A stretch of 64,000 nt of DNA from Palleronia sediminis (GCF_004358695.1 NZ_SNAA01000001.1:186001-250000); one strand, 5' to 3'; positions 8,321 to 19,975 are shown, counted from the stretch's first letter. Notes: generated from the sequence alone by a model not told the origin. Made by a program: numbers and translations.

Positions 8321-9088
8321 TCAGTTGATGAGCGTCGGCTTGGTCGTGTGCGTGACGTTGGACGGCAGCACCCCGAGCCGGCGCGCCACCTCGGTATAGG
8401 CATCGGCGAGCGAGCCCAGATCGCGGCGGAACACGTCCTTGTCGAGCTTCTGGCCGGTCTGGATGTCCCACAGCCTGCACGAATCGGGGCTGATCTCGTC
8501 GGCGACCACGAGGCGCTGGAACTCGCCCTCGGAATCCCAGACGCGGCCGACCTCGATCTTGAAATCCACCAGCTTGATGCCGACCGCCAGCATGACCCCC
8601 GACATGAAGTCGTTGACCCGCAGAGCCAGCGCCACCATGTCGTCGAGATCCTGCTGCGATGCCCAGCCGAAGGCCATGATATGCTCTTCGGAGACGAGCG
8701 GATCGCCCAGCTTGTCGTCCTTGAGGCAGAACTCCACGATGGGGCGCGGCAGCGCCGTTCCCTCGGCGAGGCCCAGCCGCGTCGACAGCGACCCGGCCGC
8801 GAAATTGCGCACGACGATCTCGAGCGGGATGATCTCGACCTGCTGGACGAGCTGCTCGCGCATGTTGAGCCGGCGGATGAAATGCGTGGGCACCCCGATC
8901 TGCGCGAGCCCGGTCATGAAGAACTCGCTCAACCGGTTGTTGAGCACGCCCTTGCCGTCGATCACCGCGCGCTTCTCGGCGTTGAAGGCCGTGGCATCGT
9001 CCTTGAAATACTGCACGAAGGTCCCCGGCTCGGGGCCTTCATAGAGGATCTTGGCCTTGCCTTCGTAGATCTTCTTGCGACGTGCCAT
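8321..9088 (-). CDS. purC: Phosphoribosylaminoimidazole-succinocarboxamide synthase
   Basis: 255 residues. PurC joins aspartate to CAIR with ATP to form SAICAR in purine synthesis. Seen: [13 protein letters not shown] at the start (ATP-binding strand), [18 protein letters not shown], and LVDFKIEVG plus [13 protein letters not shown], both family signatures. Length is normal. The ATG at 9088 is the first in frame. It is the first gene of a minus-strand purine cluster and is divergent from the ATPase zeta-subunit gene across a 158-bp gap. Confidence 0.97.
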   Translation of the reverse strand: MARRKKIYEGKAKILYEGPEPGTFVQYFKDDATAFNAEKRAVIDGKGVLNNRLSEFFMTGLAQIGVPTHFIRRLNMREQLVQQVEIIPLEIVVRNFAAGSLSTRLGLAEGTALPRPIVEFCLKDDKLGDPLVSEEHIMAFGWASQQDLDDMVALALRVNDFMSGVMLAVGIKLVDFKIEVGRVWDSEGEFQRLVVADEISPDSCRLWDIQTGQKLDKDVFRRDLGSLADAYTEVARRLGVLPSNVTHTTKPTLIN

Positions 9089-9246
9089 GTCGGAACAACT
9101 CCTGACCGGGGCGCGCGGCGCGTCCCGTTCTGATGGCTTGCCCTATAGGGCATGGGCGGCCCGGTCACAAGCGCGGCCCCCTTGGCAAGCCCGCCCGCCG
9201 GACCCACAATACGCGCGGCCGCAAGGGCGGCGAGGGACAAATGCGG

Positions 9247-9576
9247 ATGAGCACTTTCGACGAACGCGAACAGGCCTTCGAGGCCGTCTATGCCCGCGAG
9301 GCGGATCGCCGGTTCCGGCGCGACGCCCGGCGCAACAGGTTGCTGGGCGAATGGGGCGCGGGGCTTCTGGGGCTCGACGGCAAGGCCGCGCAGGATTTCG
9401 TGAAAAAGGTCATGCGCGCCGATTTCGAGCCGCAGGGCGAAAAGGCCGTGCTGGCGCTGCTGGCCGATGCGCTCGAGGGTCATGTCGGCCCCGACGAGAT
9501 CGCCGAGCGCGCGGGCGCCTTCGAGGATGCCGCGCGCCGCGATCTCGGCGAAGACGACAGCGACCTGCCCTCCTGA
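9247..9576 (+). CDS. F1F0-ATPase inhibitor zeta subunit (DUF1476)
   Basis: 109 residues of the DUF1476 family, identified in Paracoccus denitrificans as the zeta subunit that binds F1-ATPase and blocks ATP hydrolysis. Seen: MSTFDEREQAFEAVYAREAD (disordered inhibitory N-terminus), RNRLLGEWGAGLLGL, and a helical C-terminal half. The start at 9247 is preferred over an ATG two codons upstream (9241): the GAGGGA ribosome site is only 3 nt from the first but 9 nt from the second, and homologues begin MxTFDxRE. This family is largely restricted to alphaproteobacteria. It is divergent from purC. Confidence 0.9.
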   Translation: MSTFDEREQAFEAVYAREADRRFRRDARRNRLLGEWGAGLLGLDGKAAQDFVKKVMRADFEPQGEKAVLALLADALEGHVGPDEIAERAGAFEDAARRDLGEDDSDLPS

Positions 9577-9669
9577 TCCGGCCCCGCGCGGCCCATTGCG
9601 CGATTGAACCCGACCCGCATTTCTGACAGGGCGGCTGCGCGCCCGCACAGCCCGAAGGACCGTATTGCA

Positions 9670-10686
9670 ATGACCGATGCCCTGAGCCGACTGCTCGAGA
9701 CCCGTGACTGGCTTCTGACCGACGGGGCGACGGGGACGACGCTGTTCAACCTCGGGCTCGAGGCGGGCGAAAGCCCCGAGCTCTGGAACGTCTCCGAGGT
9801 GGCCAAGATCGAAAGCCTCTACCAGGGCGCCATCGACGCGGGCAGCGACCTGTTCCTGACCAACAGCTTCGGCGGCAATGCCGCGCGGCTGAAACTGCAC
9901 AACGCGCAGTCCCGCGTGGGCGAGCTGAACCGCGCCGCGGCCGAAATCGGGCGCGAGCTGGCCGACCGCGCCGGGCGCACGGTTGTGGTCGCGGGCTCGG
10001 TCGGGCCGACGGGCGAGGTCATGGCGCCGCTGGGCGTTCTGACCCATGCCGAGGCGGTCGAGATGTTCCACGAGCAGATGGAGGCGCTGAAGGAGGGCGG
10101 CGTCGACGTGCTCTGGATCGAGACGATCTCGGCCCCCGAGGAATACCGCGCCGCGGCCGAGGCCGCGCGGCTGGCCGACATGCCCTGGTGCGGCACGATG
10201 AGCTTCGACACCGCGGGACGCACGATGATGGGCATGACCTCGGAGGGCATGGCGCGGATGGTGGCCCGGCTCGACCCCGCGCCGCTGGGCTTCGGGGCGA
10301 ATTGCGGCGTCGGCGCGTCGGACCTCTTGCGCACGGTGCTGGGCTTTACCGCGCAGAACCCGACGATCCCGGTGATCGCCAAGGGCAATGCGGGCATCCC
10401 GAAATATGTCGAGGGGCATATCCATTACGACGGCACCCCCGAGGTGATGGCCGATTACGCCCGGCTCGCCCGCGATTGCGGCGCGACGATCATCGGCGGC
10501 TGCTGCGGCACGACGCCCGAGCATCTGCGCGCCATGCGCGCCGCGCTCGAGACGCATACGCCCGGCCCCCGGCCCGACCTGGCCGAGATCGAGGCGCGGC
10601 TGGGCGGGTTCTCGTCCTCCGACGACGGCACCGGCGACCGCTCGGCCGCGCCGCAACGCCAGCGCCGCGGCAAGCGCCGGGAATAG
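9670..10686 (+). CDS. bmt: Betaine-homocysteine methyltransferase-like / MetH homocysteine-binding module
   Basis: 338 residues of the homocysteine S-methyltransferase family. The zinc ligands are present: C212 in FGANCGVG and the pair C278/C279 in GGCCGTTPEH; the N-terminal DGATGTTL is also typical. It makes methionine from homocysteine using a methyl donor. In roseobacters this protein is often annotated as betaine-homocysteine methyltransferase, but a stand-alone corrinoid protein is encoded 2 kb downstream (12797-13516), so it may instead be the homocysteine half of a split MetH. The ATG at 9670 avoids a 22-codon extension with no family match. Donor is undetermined. Confidence 0.88.
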   Translation: MTDALSRLLETRDWLLTDGATGTTLFNLGLEAGESPELWNVSEVAKIESLYQGAIDAGSDLFLTNSFGGNAARLKLHNAQSRVGELNRAAAEIGRELADRAGRTVVVAGSVGPTGEVMAPLGVLTHAEAVEMFHEQMEALKEGGVDVLWIETISAPEEYRAAAEAARLADMPWCGTMSFDTAGRTMMGMTSEGMARMVARLDPAPLGFGANCGVGASDLLRTVLGFTAQNPTIPVIAKGNAGIPKYVEGHIHYDGTPEVMADYARLARDCGATIIGGCCGTTPEHLRAMRAALETHTPGPRPDLAEIEARLGGFSSSDDGTGDRSAAPQRQRRGKRRE

Positions 10687-10775
10687 GCCGCGCCGAGGAG
10701 TTGCGTCGATCGTTTCGCCGTGCCATGTCTTTTTGGATAGGGCCTCGCAGGCCCGCCGCGACAAGGAGACGGCAG

Positions 10776-11231
10776 ATGTTCGACAGTTTTTACGAGGCCC
10801 ACCTCTACGGCTCGGTTAGGGGTTTGAACCGGTCGCTCGATAATGCCAACGCGACGATAGACCGGATGAACGGACATGTTCGCAACTTCATGCTCCAGCG
10901 GGACCAATACCGCGCGCATTACTTCGCGGCCGAGGCCCAGGTCGAGGCGCTGATGGATTACATAGACATGCTGGCCGGAACGCCCGAAAAGAACCCGTGG
11001 CGCAAGGACGGATATGACGCGGACGATCCTTTCGTGATGCCGGCCGGCCCCCGCAAGGGCAAGCGGCCGAGCAAGATAGATGCCGTCTTTCTCAACCGGT
11101 TCGCCAAGGTGGTGAACTACTACAGCCACGACAAGGAATACAAATGCGGCTGGGCGGGTTTCATGTGTGACGTGATAATGAACCTTCCGCGAATACGGAA
11201 AGGGTTCGAGGGGAAGTATCCCAAGGACTGA
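10776..11231 (+). CDS. Hypothetical protein with atypical codon use
   Basis: 151 residues, not recognised. AAGGAG lies 8 nt before the ATG, so it is probably translated. Residues 10-60 (RGLNRSLDNANATIDRMNGHVRN and on) look like an amphipathic or coiled helix; the middle is polar (PAGPRKGKRPSK); the end has two cysteines in KCGWAGFMCDV. Codon use differs from every neighbour: five ATA isoleucine codons, one AGG and CGA occur in 151 codons, while flanking genes use almost none. This suggests recent acquisition. It sits alone between bmt and a convergent small ORF. Confidence 0.7.
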   Translation: MFDSFYEAHLYGSVRGLNRSLDNANATIDRMNGHVRNFMLQRDQYRAHYFAAEAQVEALMDYIDMLAGTPEKNPWRKDGYDADDPFVMPAGPRKGKRPSKIDAVFLNRFAKVVNYYSHDKEYKCGWAGFMCDVIMNLPRIRKGFEGKYPKD

Positions 11232-11300
11232 GCCGGGCCGGCAATCCGCGGGAAATGCGTTCAGCGGGCCGGGGTGCGCTCACCCTGGCCCGCTTTCCGT

Positions 11301-11462
11301 TCAGCTCTTACCCCCCTTGCCCCCTTCAGGCTTTTTCTGCTTGTCGTTCTGGTTACCGGCTTCCCCCTTCGTCGCCCCGGCCTTGGCGATACCGGTGATC
11401 CGGTTCTCGGACTGGCCGACGAAGAAGCCCACGGCGCGGTCGGTATCCTGGGCCTCGGACAT
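11301..11462 (-). CDS. Small hypothetical protein (possibly a frameshifted remnant)
   Basis: 53-codon reading frame, not recognised. It begins MSEAQDTDRAVGFFVGQSEN and ends in a Lys/Gly-rich tail. Third codon positions are almost all G or C, as in real genes here. No good ribosome site precedes the ATG, and just upstream another frame reads MPFGLIGQIPDRV before this frame opens, so a single-base frameshift may have broken a longer gene. Either a small gene or a remnant; I cannot decide. Confidence 0.4.
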   Translation of the reverse strand: MSEAQDTDRAVGFFVGQSENRITGIAKAGATKGEAGNQNDKQKKPEGGKGGKS

Positions 11463-11536
11463 GCCGTCGGGGCTGGAACCGATACCGGCGGGTCACGCGG
11501 TCGGGGATCTGGCCGATCAGGCCGAAGGGCATCGCC

Positions 11537-12619
11537 TCAGAACAGCGACAACTGCGCGCCCTGCGCCAGCGGCACCTCGAACAGGTCGCAGCGCAACGGC
11601 TCCAGCCTATAGCCCAGCCCCAGCCGCGCGCGCGCCATTTCGAACCGCTGTGAGATCAGGCGGGCATGCGGCCCCTCGCCCCGCATCCGCTTGCCCCATT
11701 CGGCCGAATAGCTGCGCCCGCCATGCATCTCGCACAGCCGCGCCATCACCTTGTCGCGCCGCCCCGGCGCATGGGTGTCCAGCCACCCCTCGAACAGCCC
11801 GGCGACCTCGTAGGGCAGGCGCAGCATGATCCAGCTTGCCGCCACCGCGCCCACATCGCGCGCGGCAGTCAGCACCGCCTCGATCTCGTGATCGGTCAGG
11901 CCCGGCACCACAGGCGACACCATGACGCGCACCACCGCCCCCGCGCGCGCCAGCGCCTCGATGCTGCGCAGCCGCGCGGCGGGCGCGGGCACCCGCGGCT
12001 CCATCCGGCGGGCGAGCCCCGCGTCGAGCGTCGTCAGCGACACCCCCACCCGCGCCAGCCCGGCGCCGCTCATCTCGCCCAGGATATCGGCGTCGCGCGT
12101 GACCAGCGTGCCCTTGGTGGCCACCGTCACCGGATGGCGGAACCGCTGCAACACCTCCAGCACGTCGCGGGTGATGCGCCGGTCCCGCTCGACCGGCTGA
12201 TAGGGGTCGGTCGCCGTGCCCAGCGCGATGGGCGCAGGCACGTAGCGCGGCGCGCGCAGCTCACGCTCCAGCACGGCGGCGGCGTCGGGGCGCGCTGTCA
12301 GCCGCGTCTCGAAATCGAGCCCCGGCGACAGCCCCAGATAGGCGTGGGACGGCCGGGCATAGCAATAGATGCAGCCGTGTTCGCAGCCCCGGTAGGGGTT
12401 GATCGACCGGTCGAACCCGATATCGGGCGAGGTGTTGCGCGCGATGATGCTGCGCGACCGCTCGTCGCGCAGCTCGGTCCGGCGGGGCGGAAGATCGTCC
12501 TCGTGCCCCCAGCCGTCATCGACCGCAGCCCGGTCATGGGCGTCGAACCGGGTCGCGGGATTGGCCCCCGTGCCCCGCCCCCGCACGCGCCCGGTCACAC
12601 GTTCCGACAGGTGATTCAT
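11537..12619 (-). CDS. PA0069-family radical SAM protein
   Basis: 360 residues. The cluster motif CEHGCIYCYARP (C79, C83, C86; CX3CX2C) binds the 4Fe-4S cluster of the radical SAM superfamily. SINPYRGCEHGC and GTATDPYQPVER are characteristic of the group annotated as PA0069 family, related to the SplB (spore photoproduct lyase) architecture. Its reaction is unknown. It is encoded opposite to the surrounding methyltransferase genes, so there is no operon link to them. Length and start (ATG 12619) are normal. Confidence 0.85.
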   Translation of the reverse strand: MNHLSERVTGRVRGRGTGANPATRFDAHDRAAVDDGWGHEDDLPPRRTELRDERSRSIIARNTSPDIGFDRSINPYRGCEHGCIYCYARPSHAYLGLSPGLDFETRLTARPDAAAVLERELRAPRYVPAPIALGTATDPYQPVERDRRITRDVLEVLQRFRHPVTVATKGTLVTRDADILGEMSGAGLARVGVSLTTLDAGLARRMEPRVPAPAARLRSIEALARAGAVVRVMVSPVVPGLTDHEIEAVLTAARDVGAVAASWIMLRLPYEVAGLFEGWLDTHAPGRRDKVMARLCEMHGGRSYSAEWGKRMRGEGPHARLISQRFEMARARLGLGYRLEPLRCDLFEVPLAQGAQLSLF

Positions 12620-12796
12620 ACGCCGAGACTAGAACACAACGCGAACGCGCAAAAGCCCCGTGCAGCGATCCGCATAGAGATCATGCGAAACACTGATTTG
12701 ACCCCATGTCGCCATTCCGTCATCCCCTGTCGCAATCGCACCAGCCCGCCTCGGCCAGACGGCCGAGAACGGGGAAACACGATCCGGGGGTCCACC

Positions 12797-13516
<720 letters not shown>

Positions 13517-13588
13517 GCCATCCGCGCGCACGGCACTGGAAACGGGCGCGCGGAATCCCCACCTCGATGGGTGCAAGGAGAATGTCCC

Positions 13589-13804
13589 ATGCCCCTCGAC
13601 CGTTTCGTGCTGATCCTCGTCTGCGTCGTGATCGCGGCCGGGCTGACCGTCTGGGTCGGCGCCATCCTCGCCGCATCCGTGGCGATGCCGCTGACGCTGG
13701 CCGCGCTGCTGCCGCTGTCGCTCGTGCTCTACGTCGTGTGGCGGGTGATCGCGCAACGCCTGTCCAACCGCGAGGACGACCGCTATGACCGCACGCCCCG
13801 ATGA
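13589..13804 (+). CDS. Small membrane protein of unknown function
   Basis: 71 residues with two predicted membrane helices (about 5-31 and 33-54) and a charged tail (RLSNREDDRYDRTPR). AAGGAG lies 8 nt upstream of the ATG. Its last 20 bases overlap the YbjQ-family gene that follows, so the two are likely translated together. Not recognised as any named family. Confidence 0.72.
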   Translation: MPLDRFVLILVCVVIAAGLTVWVGAILAASVAMPLTLAALLPLSLVLYVVWRVIAQRLSNREDDRYDRTPR

Positions 13805-14153
13805 CCGCCCGTCGCCCGCACCGGTGACGCTCGCCGCCACGACCGAAACGGTGGCGGGCCACGAGATCGCCGAGACGCTGGGGATGGTGCGCGGCTCGAC
13901 CGTGCGTGCCAAGCATATCGGGTCCGACATCGTGGCGGGCCTGCGCAACCTCGTCGGCGGCGAGGTCCGCGAATACGCGCAGCTCCTGGCGGGGGCGCGT
14001 GAACAGGCCTTCGACCGGATGATGGCGCAGGCCGCCGAACTCGGGGCCGACGCGGTGGTGTCGGTCCGGTTCGAGACCTCGCAGATCGCGCAGAACGCCT
14101 CCGAGGTGCTGGCTTATGGCACGGCGGTCCGTCTGCGGCCGCGCGGCGCGTGA
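13785..14153 (+). CDS. YbjQ/UPF0145 family protein
   Basis: 122 residues. The pattern VAGHEIAETLGMVRGSTVRA, then EYAQLLAGAREQAFDRMMAQAAELGADAVVSVRFETSQI, is characteristic of the YbjQ (UPF0145) fold, a small oligomeric beta-alpha protein, sometimes called heavy-metal-binding without firm evidence. It overlaps the membrane protein gene before it by 20 nt and the DUF1638 gene after it by 4 nt. The role in this corrinoid gene run is unknown. Confidence 0.85.
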   Translation: MTARPDDRPSPAPVTLAATTETVAGHEIAETLGMVRGSTVRAKHIGSDIVAGLRNLVGGEVREYAQLLAGAREQAFDRMMAQAAELGADAVVSVRFETSQIAQNASEVLAYGTAVRLRPRGA

Positions 14154-14779
14154 CCCCCGACGATATCCTGACCCGCAAGGGCCGCGCCCCCGAGGGCCGC
14201 GGAAAGGTGCTGGCGCTGGCCTGCGGGGCGCTCGCGCGCGAGATCGGCGCGCTGATCGAGGCGAATGGCTGGGACCATCTCGACCTCGCCTGCCTGCCCG
14301 CGATCCTGCACAACACCCCCGACGCCATCCCCGCCCGTGTCGAAGAGGCCGTGCTGCGCCACCGCGCGGCCTATGCCCGGATCTTCGTCGTCTATGCCGA
14401 TTGCGGAACGGGCGGGCGGCTGCGCGCGACCTGCGACCGACTGGGCGTCGAGATGATCGAGGGGCCGCATTGCTACGCGTTCTTCGAGGGCACCGACAGC
14501 TTCCTCGCCCGCGCCGAGGACGAGTTCCGCGCCTTCTACCTCACCGATTTCCTCACCCGCCAGTTCGAGGCCTTCGTCATCGCCCCGCTCGGGCTCGACC
14601 GCCATCCCGAGCTGCGCGACATGTATTTCGGACATTACAAGAAACTGGTCTACCAGGCCCAGACCGACGACGCCGCCCTGACCGAAAAGGCGCGCGCCTG
14701 CGCCGACCGGCTCGGGCTCGCCTTCGAGCGGCGCTTTACCGGCTACGGCGATCTTGCCCGCGCGCTGGCGCGCGCCTGA
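14150..14779 (+). CDS. DUF1638 domain protein
   Basis: 209 residues of the DUF1638 family, with GTG start overlapping the YbjQ stop codon (GTGA). Seen: VLALACGALAREIGALIE, HLDLACLPAILHNTPDAIPA, and a cysteine/histidine-containing central part (YADCGTGGRLRATCDRLGVEMIEGPHCYAFFEG). DUF1638 genes are, to my knowledge, commonly found beside corrinoid methyltransferase genes, which fits the B12-binding protein encoded 650 bp upstream. The reaction is unknown; conserved Cys/His residues suggest metal or cofactor binding, an inference. Followed by a variant A post-stop element. Confidence 0.85.
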   Translation: MTPDDILTRKGRAPEGRGKVLALACGALAREIGALIEANGWDHLDLACLPAILHNTPDAIPARVEEAVLRHRAAYARIFVVYADCGTGGRLRATCDRLGVEMIEGPHCYAFFEGTDSFLARAEDEFRAFYLTDFLTRQFEAFVIAPLGLDRHPELRDMYFGHYKKLVYQAQTDDAALTEKARACADRLGLAFERRFTGYGDLARALARA

Positions 14780-16906
<2,127 letters not shown>

Positions 16907-16945
16907 CGCGCGGCGCATAGAACACGGACCACGGAAGGGACCCCC

Positions 16946-18352
16946 ATGAGCAAGAGCGACATGCTGAAGACGATCAAGGACGAGGATGTCGAATATGTCG
17001 ACATCCGCTTTACCGACCCGCGCGGCAAGCTGCAGCATGTCACGGTGATGGCCGACCAGGTCGACGAGGATTTCCTCGAGGAAGGGTTCATGTTCGACGG
17101 CTCGTCCATCGCCGGATGGAAGTCGATCGATCAATCCGACATGAAGCTCATGCCCGACCCGGCCTCGGCCTATCTCGACCCGTTCTATGCCGAAAAGACG
17201 CTGGCCGTGCACTGCACCGTCTACGAGCCCGACACGATGGAGCGCTATGACCGCGACCCGCGCGGCACCGCGCGCAACGCCGAGGATTACCTGCGCGCCT
17301 CGGGCATCGGCGACACCTCGTATTTCGGCCCCGAGGCCGAGTTCTTCCTCTTCGACGACGTGCGCTTCAGCGTGGCGATGAACAAGGTCTCCTTCGAGGT
17401 CGATGCGGTCGATGCCGCCTGGAACAGCGATACCGCGTTCGAGATGGGCAACATGGGCCACCGTCCCGGCGTGAAGGGCGGGTATTTCCCGGTCAACCCG
17501 ATCGACGACGCGCAGGATCTGCGCTCGGAAATGCTGTCGACCATGAAGCGTATGGGGATCAAGGTCGACAAGCACCATCACGAGGTGGCGTCCTGCCAGC
17601 ACGAGCTCGGCATGGTCTTCGGCACGCTGGTCGAGCAGGCCGACAACGTGCAAAAGCACAAATACGTCATCCACAACGTGGCCCACGCCTATGGCAAGTC
17701 CGCCACATTCATGCCCAAGCCCATCGCCGGGGACAACGGCTCGGGGATGCATGTCAACATGTCGATCTGGAAGGACGACAAGCCGCTTTTCGCGGGCGAC
17801 AAATACGCCGACCTCAGCGACGAGGCGCTGTTCTACATCGGCGGCATCCTCAAGCACGCCAAGGCGCTGAACGCCTTCACCAACCCCTCGACGAACTCCT
17901 ACAAGCGGCTGATCCCCGGCTTCGAGGCGCCGGTCCTGCGGGCCTATTCGGCGCGCAACCGCTCGGGCTGCGTGCGCATTCCCTGGGCCGAAAGTCCCAA
18001 GGCGAAACGTGTCGAGGCCCGTTTCCCCGACCCTTCGGCGAACCCTTACCTGTGCTTTGCGGCGCTGCTGATGGCCGGTCTCGACGGGATCAGGAACAAG
18101 ATCCATCCGGGCGAGGCGATGGACAAGGATCTCTACGACCTCCCCGCCGAAGAGCTGGCCGGCATCCCGACCGTCTGCGGCAGCCTGCGCGAGGCGCTGG
18201 ACGAGCTGGAGAAAGACCACGAGTTCCTGCTTGCGGGCGACGTCTTCACCCAAAGCCAGATCGAAGGCTACATGGGCTTGAAGTGGGACGAGGTCCACGC
18301 CTACGAGCACACGCCCCACCCGATGGAATACAAGCTCTATTACAGCTGCTGA
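16946..18352 (+). CDS. glnA: Glutamine synthetase type I
   Basis: 468 residues. Makes glutamine from glutamate, ammonia and ATP; a dodecamer. Seen: FDGSSIAGW, the [12 protein letters not shown] metal ligands, [23 protein letters not shown], and DLYDLPAEE whose tyrosine is the adenylylation site of the GSI-beta class, so activity should be switched off by GlnE when nitrogen is plentiful. AAGGGAC precedes the ATG. Forms an operon with glnB and ends in a strong terminator. Confidence 0.98.
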   Translation: MSKSDMLKTIKDEDVEYVDIRFTDPRGKLQHVTVMADQVDEDFLEEGFMFDGSSIAGWKSIDQSDMKLMPDPASAYLDPFYAEKTLAVHCTVYEPDTMERYDRDPRGTARNAEDYLRASGIGDTSYFGPEAEFFLFDDVRFSVAMNKVSFEVDAVDAAWNSDTAFEMGNMGHRPGVKGGYFPVNPIDDAQDLRSEMLSTMKRMGIKVDKHHHEVASCQHELGMVFGTLVEQADNVQKHKYVIHNVAHAYGKSATFMPKPIAGDNGSGMHVNMSIWKDDKPLFAGDKYADLSDEALFYIGGILKHAKALNAFTNPSTNSYKRLIPGFEAPVLRAYSARNRSGCVRIPWAESPKAKRVEARFPDPSANPYLCFAALLMAGLDGIRNKIHPGEAMDKDLYDLPAEELAGIPTVCGSLREALDELEKDHEFLLAGDVFTQSQIEGYMGLKWDEVHAYEHTPHPMEYKLYYSC

Positions 18353-18383
18353 TCCGCGATCCGCGAACGGCACAGGTCACGAC

Positions 18384-18419
18384 GGAAGGGCGCCTCACGG
18401 GGCGCCCTTCCTCGTTTTT
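18384..18419 (+). terminator. Rho-independent terminator after glnA
   Basis: Perfect 11-bp stem (GGAAGGGCGCC at 18384-18394 with its complement at 18401-18411), 6-nt loop, then TCG and a run of five T. It lies 31 nt after the glnA stop codon. Confidence 0.92.
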
Positions 18420-18543
18420 CCCCTCCGACGCCCGGCAAGAAAGGGGGCTTTTCGAAAAATCACCCCGCGGGCGCCGCGTTTTGGCCGCGTTCGACGCCGA
18501 TCAAGGTGGCATAACAAGCGAAACACCATTTGAGGCCTTGACC

Positions 18544-19002
18544 ATGTCAACCCATACCCTTGAAAGCGCGACACTCGACTATGCCTTCGGCACCTCCATC
18601 GGCCTGCGCGATATCGGCGGGATCGTCGCCCAGGCGCTGCGGCAAAGCGGGGCGGTGCTGCACGATATCGACCTCGGGTTCTTCGGCGACAGCCTCAGCT
18701 ACGGCACGGATTACGGTCGGGTGAACGTCGTGCTGACCATGCGCGCCAGCGGCACCCCCAAGATCGAGATCGCCTGCGATGTCGATCGCCGCGGCACGCC
18801 CGCGACCGCCCGCCGCCTGTGCTATCTGCTGGCGAGCCGCTTCGTGGCGCAGACGCCCGTTCGCGATGTCGTCTGGCACGCCACGGGGCAGCGCATCGCG
18901 GCCGAGGATTTCACCTGGGGCGCGCTGCGCGGTGTCGGCCACCGGATAGGCCTGCCCTCGGCCTCGATCGTGCCGACCCACGACACGCTCGCCTTCGCCT
19001 GA
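18544..19002 (+). CDS. Hypothetical protein, unknown family
   Basis: 152 residues, not recognised. GAGG lies 8 nt upstream of the ATG. The protein alternates short helices and strands (DIGGIVAQALRQSGAVLHDIDLGFFGDSLSYGTDYGRVNVVLTMRA split across residues 22-68) and has no signal peptide, membrane helix or cysteine pair. It stands alone between the glnA terminator and a convergent monooxygenase gene, so context gives no clue. Codon use matches its neighbours, so it is probably native. Confidence 0.72.
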   Translation: MSTHTLESATLDYAFGTSIGLRDIGGIVAQALRQSGAVLHDIDLGFFGDSLSYGTDYGRVNVVLTMRASGTPKIEIACDVDRRGTPATARRLCYLLASRFVAQTPVRDVVWHATGQRIAAEDFTWGALRGVGHRIGLPSASIVPTHDTLAFA

Positions 19003-19040
19003 CGCCCGGCGGGCGGCGCGACCCGGGCCGCGCCCCGCCC

Positions 19041-19070
19041 TTCTTTCTTCTCTTTCTCAAATACCCCTGT
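19041..19070 (-). repeat. Post-stop intergenic element, variant A (copy 5)
   Basis: Minus strand, GGGTATTTGAGAAAGAGAAG, about 37 nt after the stop of the ABM monooxygenase gene. Immediately downstream on the same strand an inverted repeat (GGGCGG...CGCG / CGCG...CCGCCC) can form a GC-rich hairpin. Confidence 0.8.
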
Positions 19071-19104
19071 CGCGCCCGGTATCACGGGCGCGGCGCGGGG
19101 GCGG

Positions 19105-19431
19105 TCAATCGCCCTGCGACGCGGCGACACCCTCGACCGTCTCGAAGATTTCCAGCACCGGCGGCCCGAGATAGAGCCCGTCATTGGGCTTCACCCCCTT
19201 GTGGGCGGCGCGGAACGCCTCGGACCGGGTCCAGCCTTCAAAGGACGCCCGGTCGGCCCAGACCGTGTGCGAGGCGTAGAGCGTGAACCCCTCGCCCTGC
19301 GGCCCGCGCATCAGGTGAAACGCCTTGAAACCGGGCACCGCATCGAGATGCGATTCGCGCCGGGCCCAGATATCCTCGAACTCGGCCTCGCGGCCCGCAG
19401 TCACCTGGAAACGGTTCATCGTCAGATACAT
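19105..19431 (-). CDS. Antibiotic biosynthesis monooxygenase (ABM) domain protein
   Basis: 108 residues with one ferredoxin-like ABM domain: MYLTMNRFQVTAGREAEFED, then FKAFHLMRG and YASHTVWADRASFEGWTRSE. Members include heme-degrading IsdG-type enzymes and quinone monooxygenases; this sequence is not specific enough to choose. The ATG at 19431 has GGAGG upstream and gives the usual family start, whereas an ATG at 19455 would add eight residues. It follows tRNA-Val on the same strand but is probably transcribed separately. Confidence 0.83.
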   Translation of the reverse strand: MYLTMNRFQVTAGREAEFEDIWARRESHLDAVPGFKAFHLMRGPQGEGFTLYASHTVWADRASFEGWTRSEAFRAAHKGVKPNDGLYLGPPVLEIFETVEGVAASQGD

Positions 19432-19500
19432 GGTCCCTCCGCCGGTCGGTTTCACATATGAAAAAGGGACGCACCGGCGTGGCGCGTCCCCTTGACTATA

Positions 19501-19575
19501 TGGTGGGCGGTACTGGGATCGAACCAGTGACCCCTTCGGTGTGAACGAAGTGCTCTACCGCTGAGCTAACCGCCC
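19501..19575 (-). tRNA. tRNA-Val (anticodon CAC)
   Basis: 75 nt including an encoded CCA. Read on the minus strand: acceptor GGGCGGT, D-arm TAGCTCAGCGGTAGAGC, anticodon arm CTTCG-TTCACAC-CGAAG with anticodon CAC (reads GUG), TpsiC arm CTGG-TTCGATC-CCAG, acceptor partner ACCGCCC and discriminator A. All stems pair. No integrase or duplicated 3' end is visible nearby. Confidence 0.96.
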
Positions 19576-19588
19576 GGTGGCGCTGCAA

Positions 19589-19975
19589 TTAGCCGTCCTT
19601 GCCGGGCTCTGCAAGGGCTTCGGTCACGTTCCGTGACGGGGCCGAGCGGCGCAGCTTGAGCGTGAGCGCCTGGCCGTTGGGCATATCCTTGCGGCGCTGG
19701 ATGCGCAGCTTGCCAAAGGGCTGGAGATTGAGCTGCTCCCCGTCGCTCAGCGCCTGGCCCAGAACGGCGAGCGTGGCCTCGACCACGGGCTTCGCGTCCT
19801 TCTTCTTGGCGCCGGACGCCGCGACGACGCGGTCGATCAGGTCCTTCTTCTTCAGTTCGGCGACCGCTACGGCGGCGGGGGCGTCCGTGGTGTCCCGATC
19901 CGCCTCGGGCGTCGGGGCGGCATCGGTGGATGCCTGCGGGATCGTGGTGTCGGTATCGCGTGAGCTCGTGGCCAT
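19589..19975 (-). CDS. HU-family DNA-binding protein
   Basis: 128 residues: a disordered, Ala/Thr/Asp-rich N-terminal extension (1-40) and an HU/IHF fold (about 41-118: LKKKDLIDRVVAASGAKKKD, VVEATLAVLGQALSDGEQLN, PFGKLRIQRRKD). HU proteins bend and compact DNA. The arm motif is less basic than in classical HupB and the N-terminal extension is unusual, so it is best called HU-like. It lies downstream of lon on the same strand, separated by the lon terminator; lon-hup is a widespread neighbour pair in proteobacteria. Confidence 0.88.
   Translation of the reverse strand: MATSSRDTDTTIPQASTDAAPTPEADRDTTDAPAAVAVAELKKKDLIDRVVAASGAKKKDAKPVVEATLAVLGQALSDGEQLNLQPFGKLRIQRRKDMPNGQALTLKLRRSAPSRNVTEALAEPGKDG

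Noticed and set aside
9577-9669. SAM-, SAM/SAH- or cobalamin-type riboswitch upstream of bmt
   Set aside because: I looked for the conserved cores and saw none; the gap is short. The same holds for 12620-12796 upstream of the corrinoid gene.
19501-19575. tRNA-Val as an integration site
   Set aside because: No integrase, no duplicated tRNA 3' end and no foreign gene block adjoin it.
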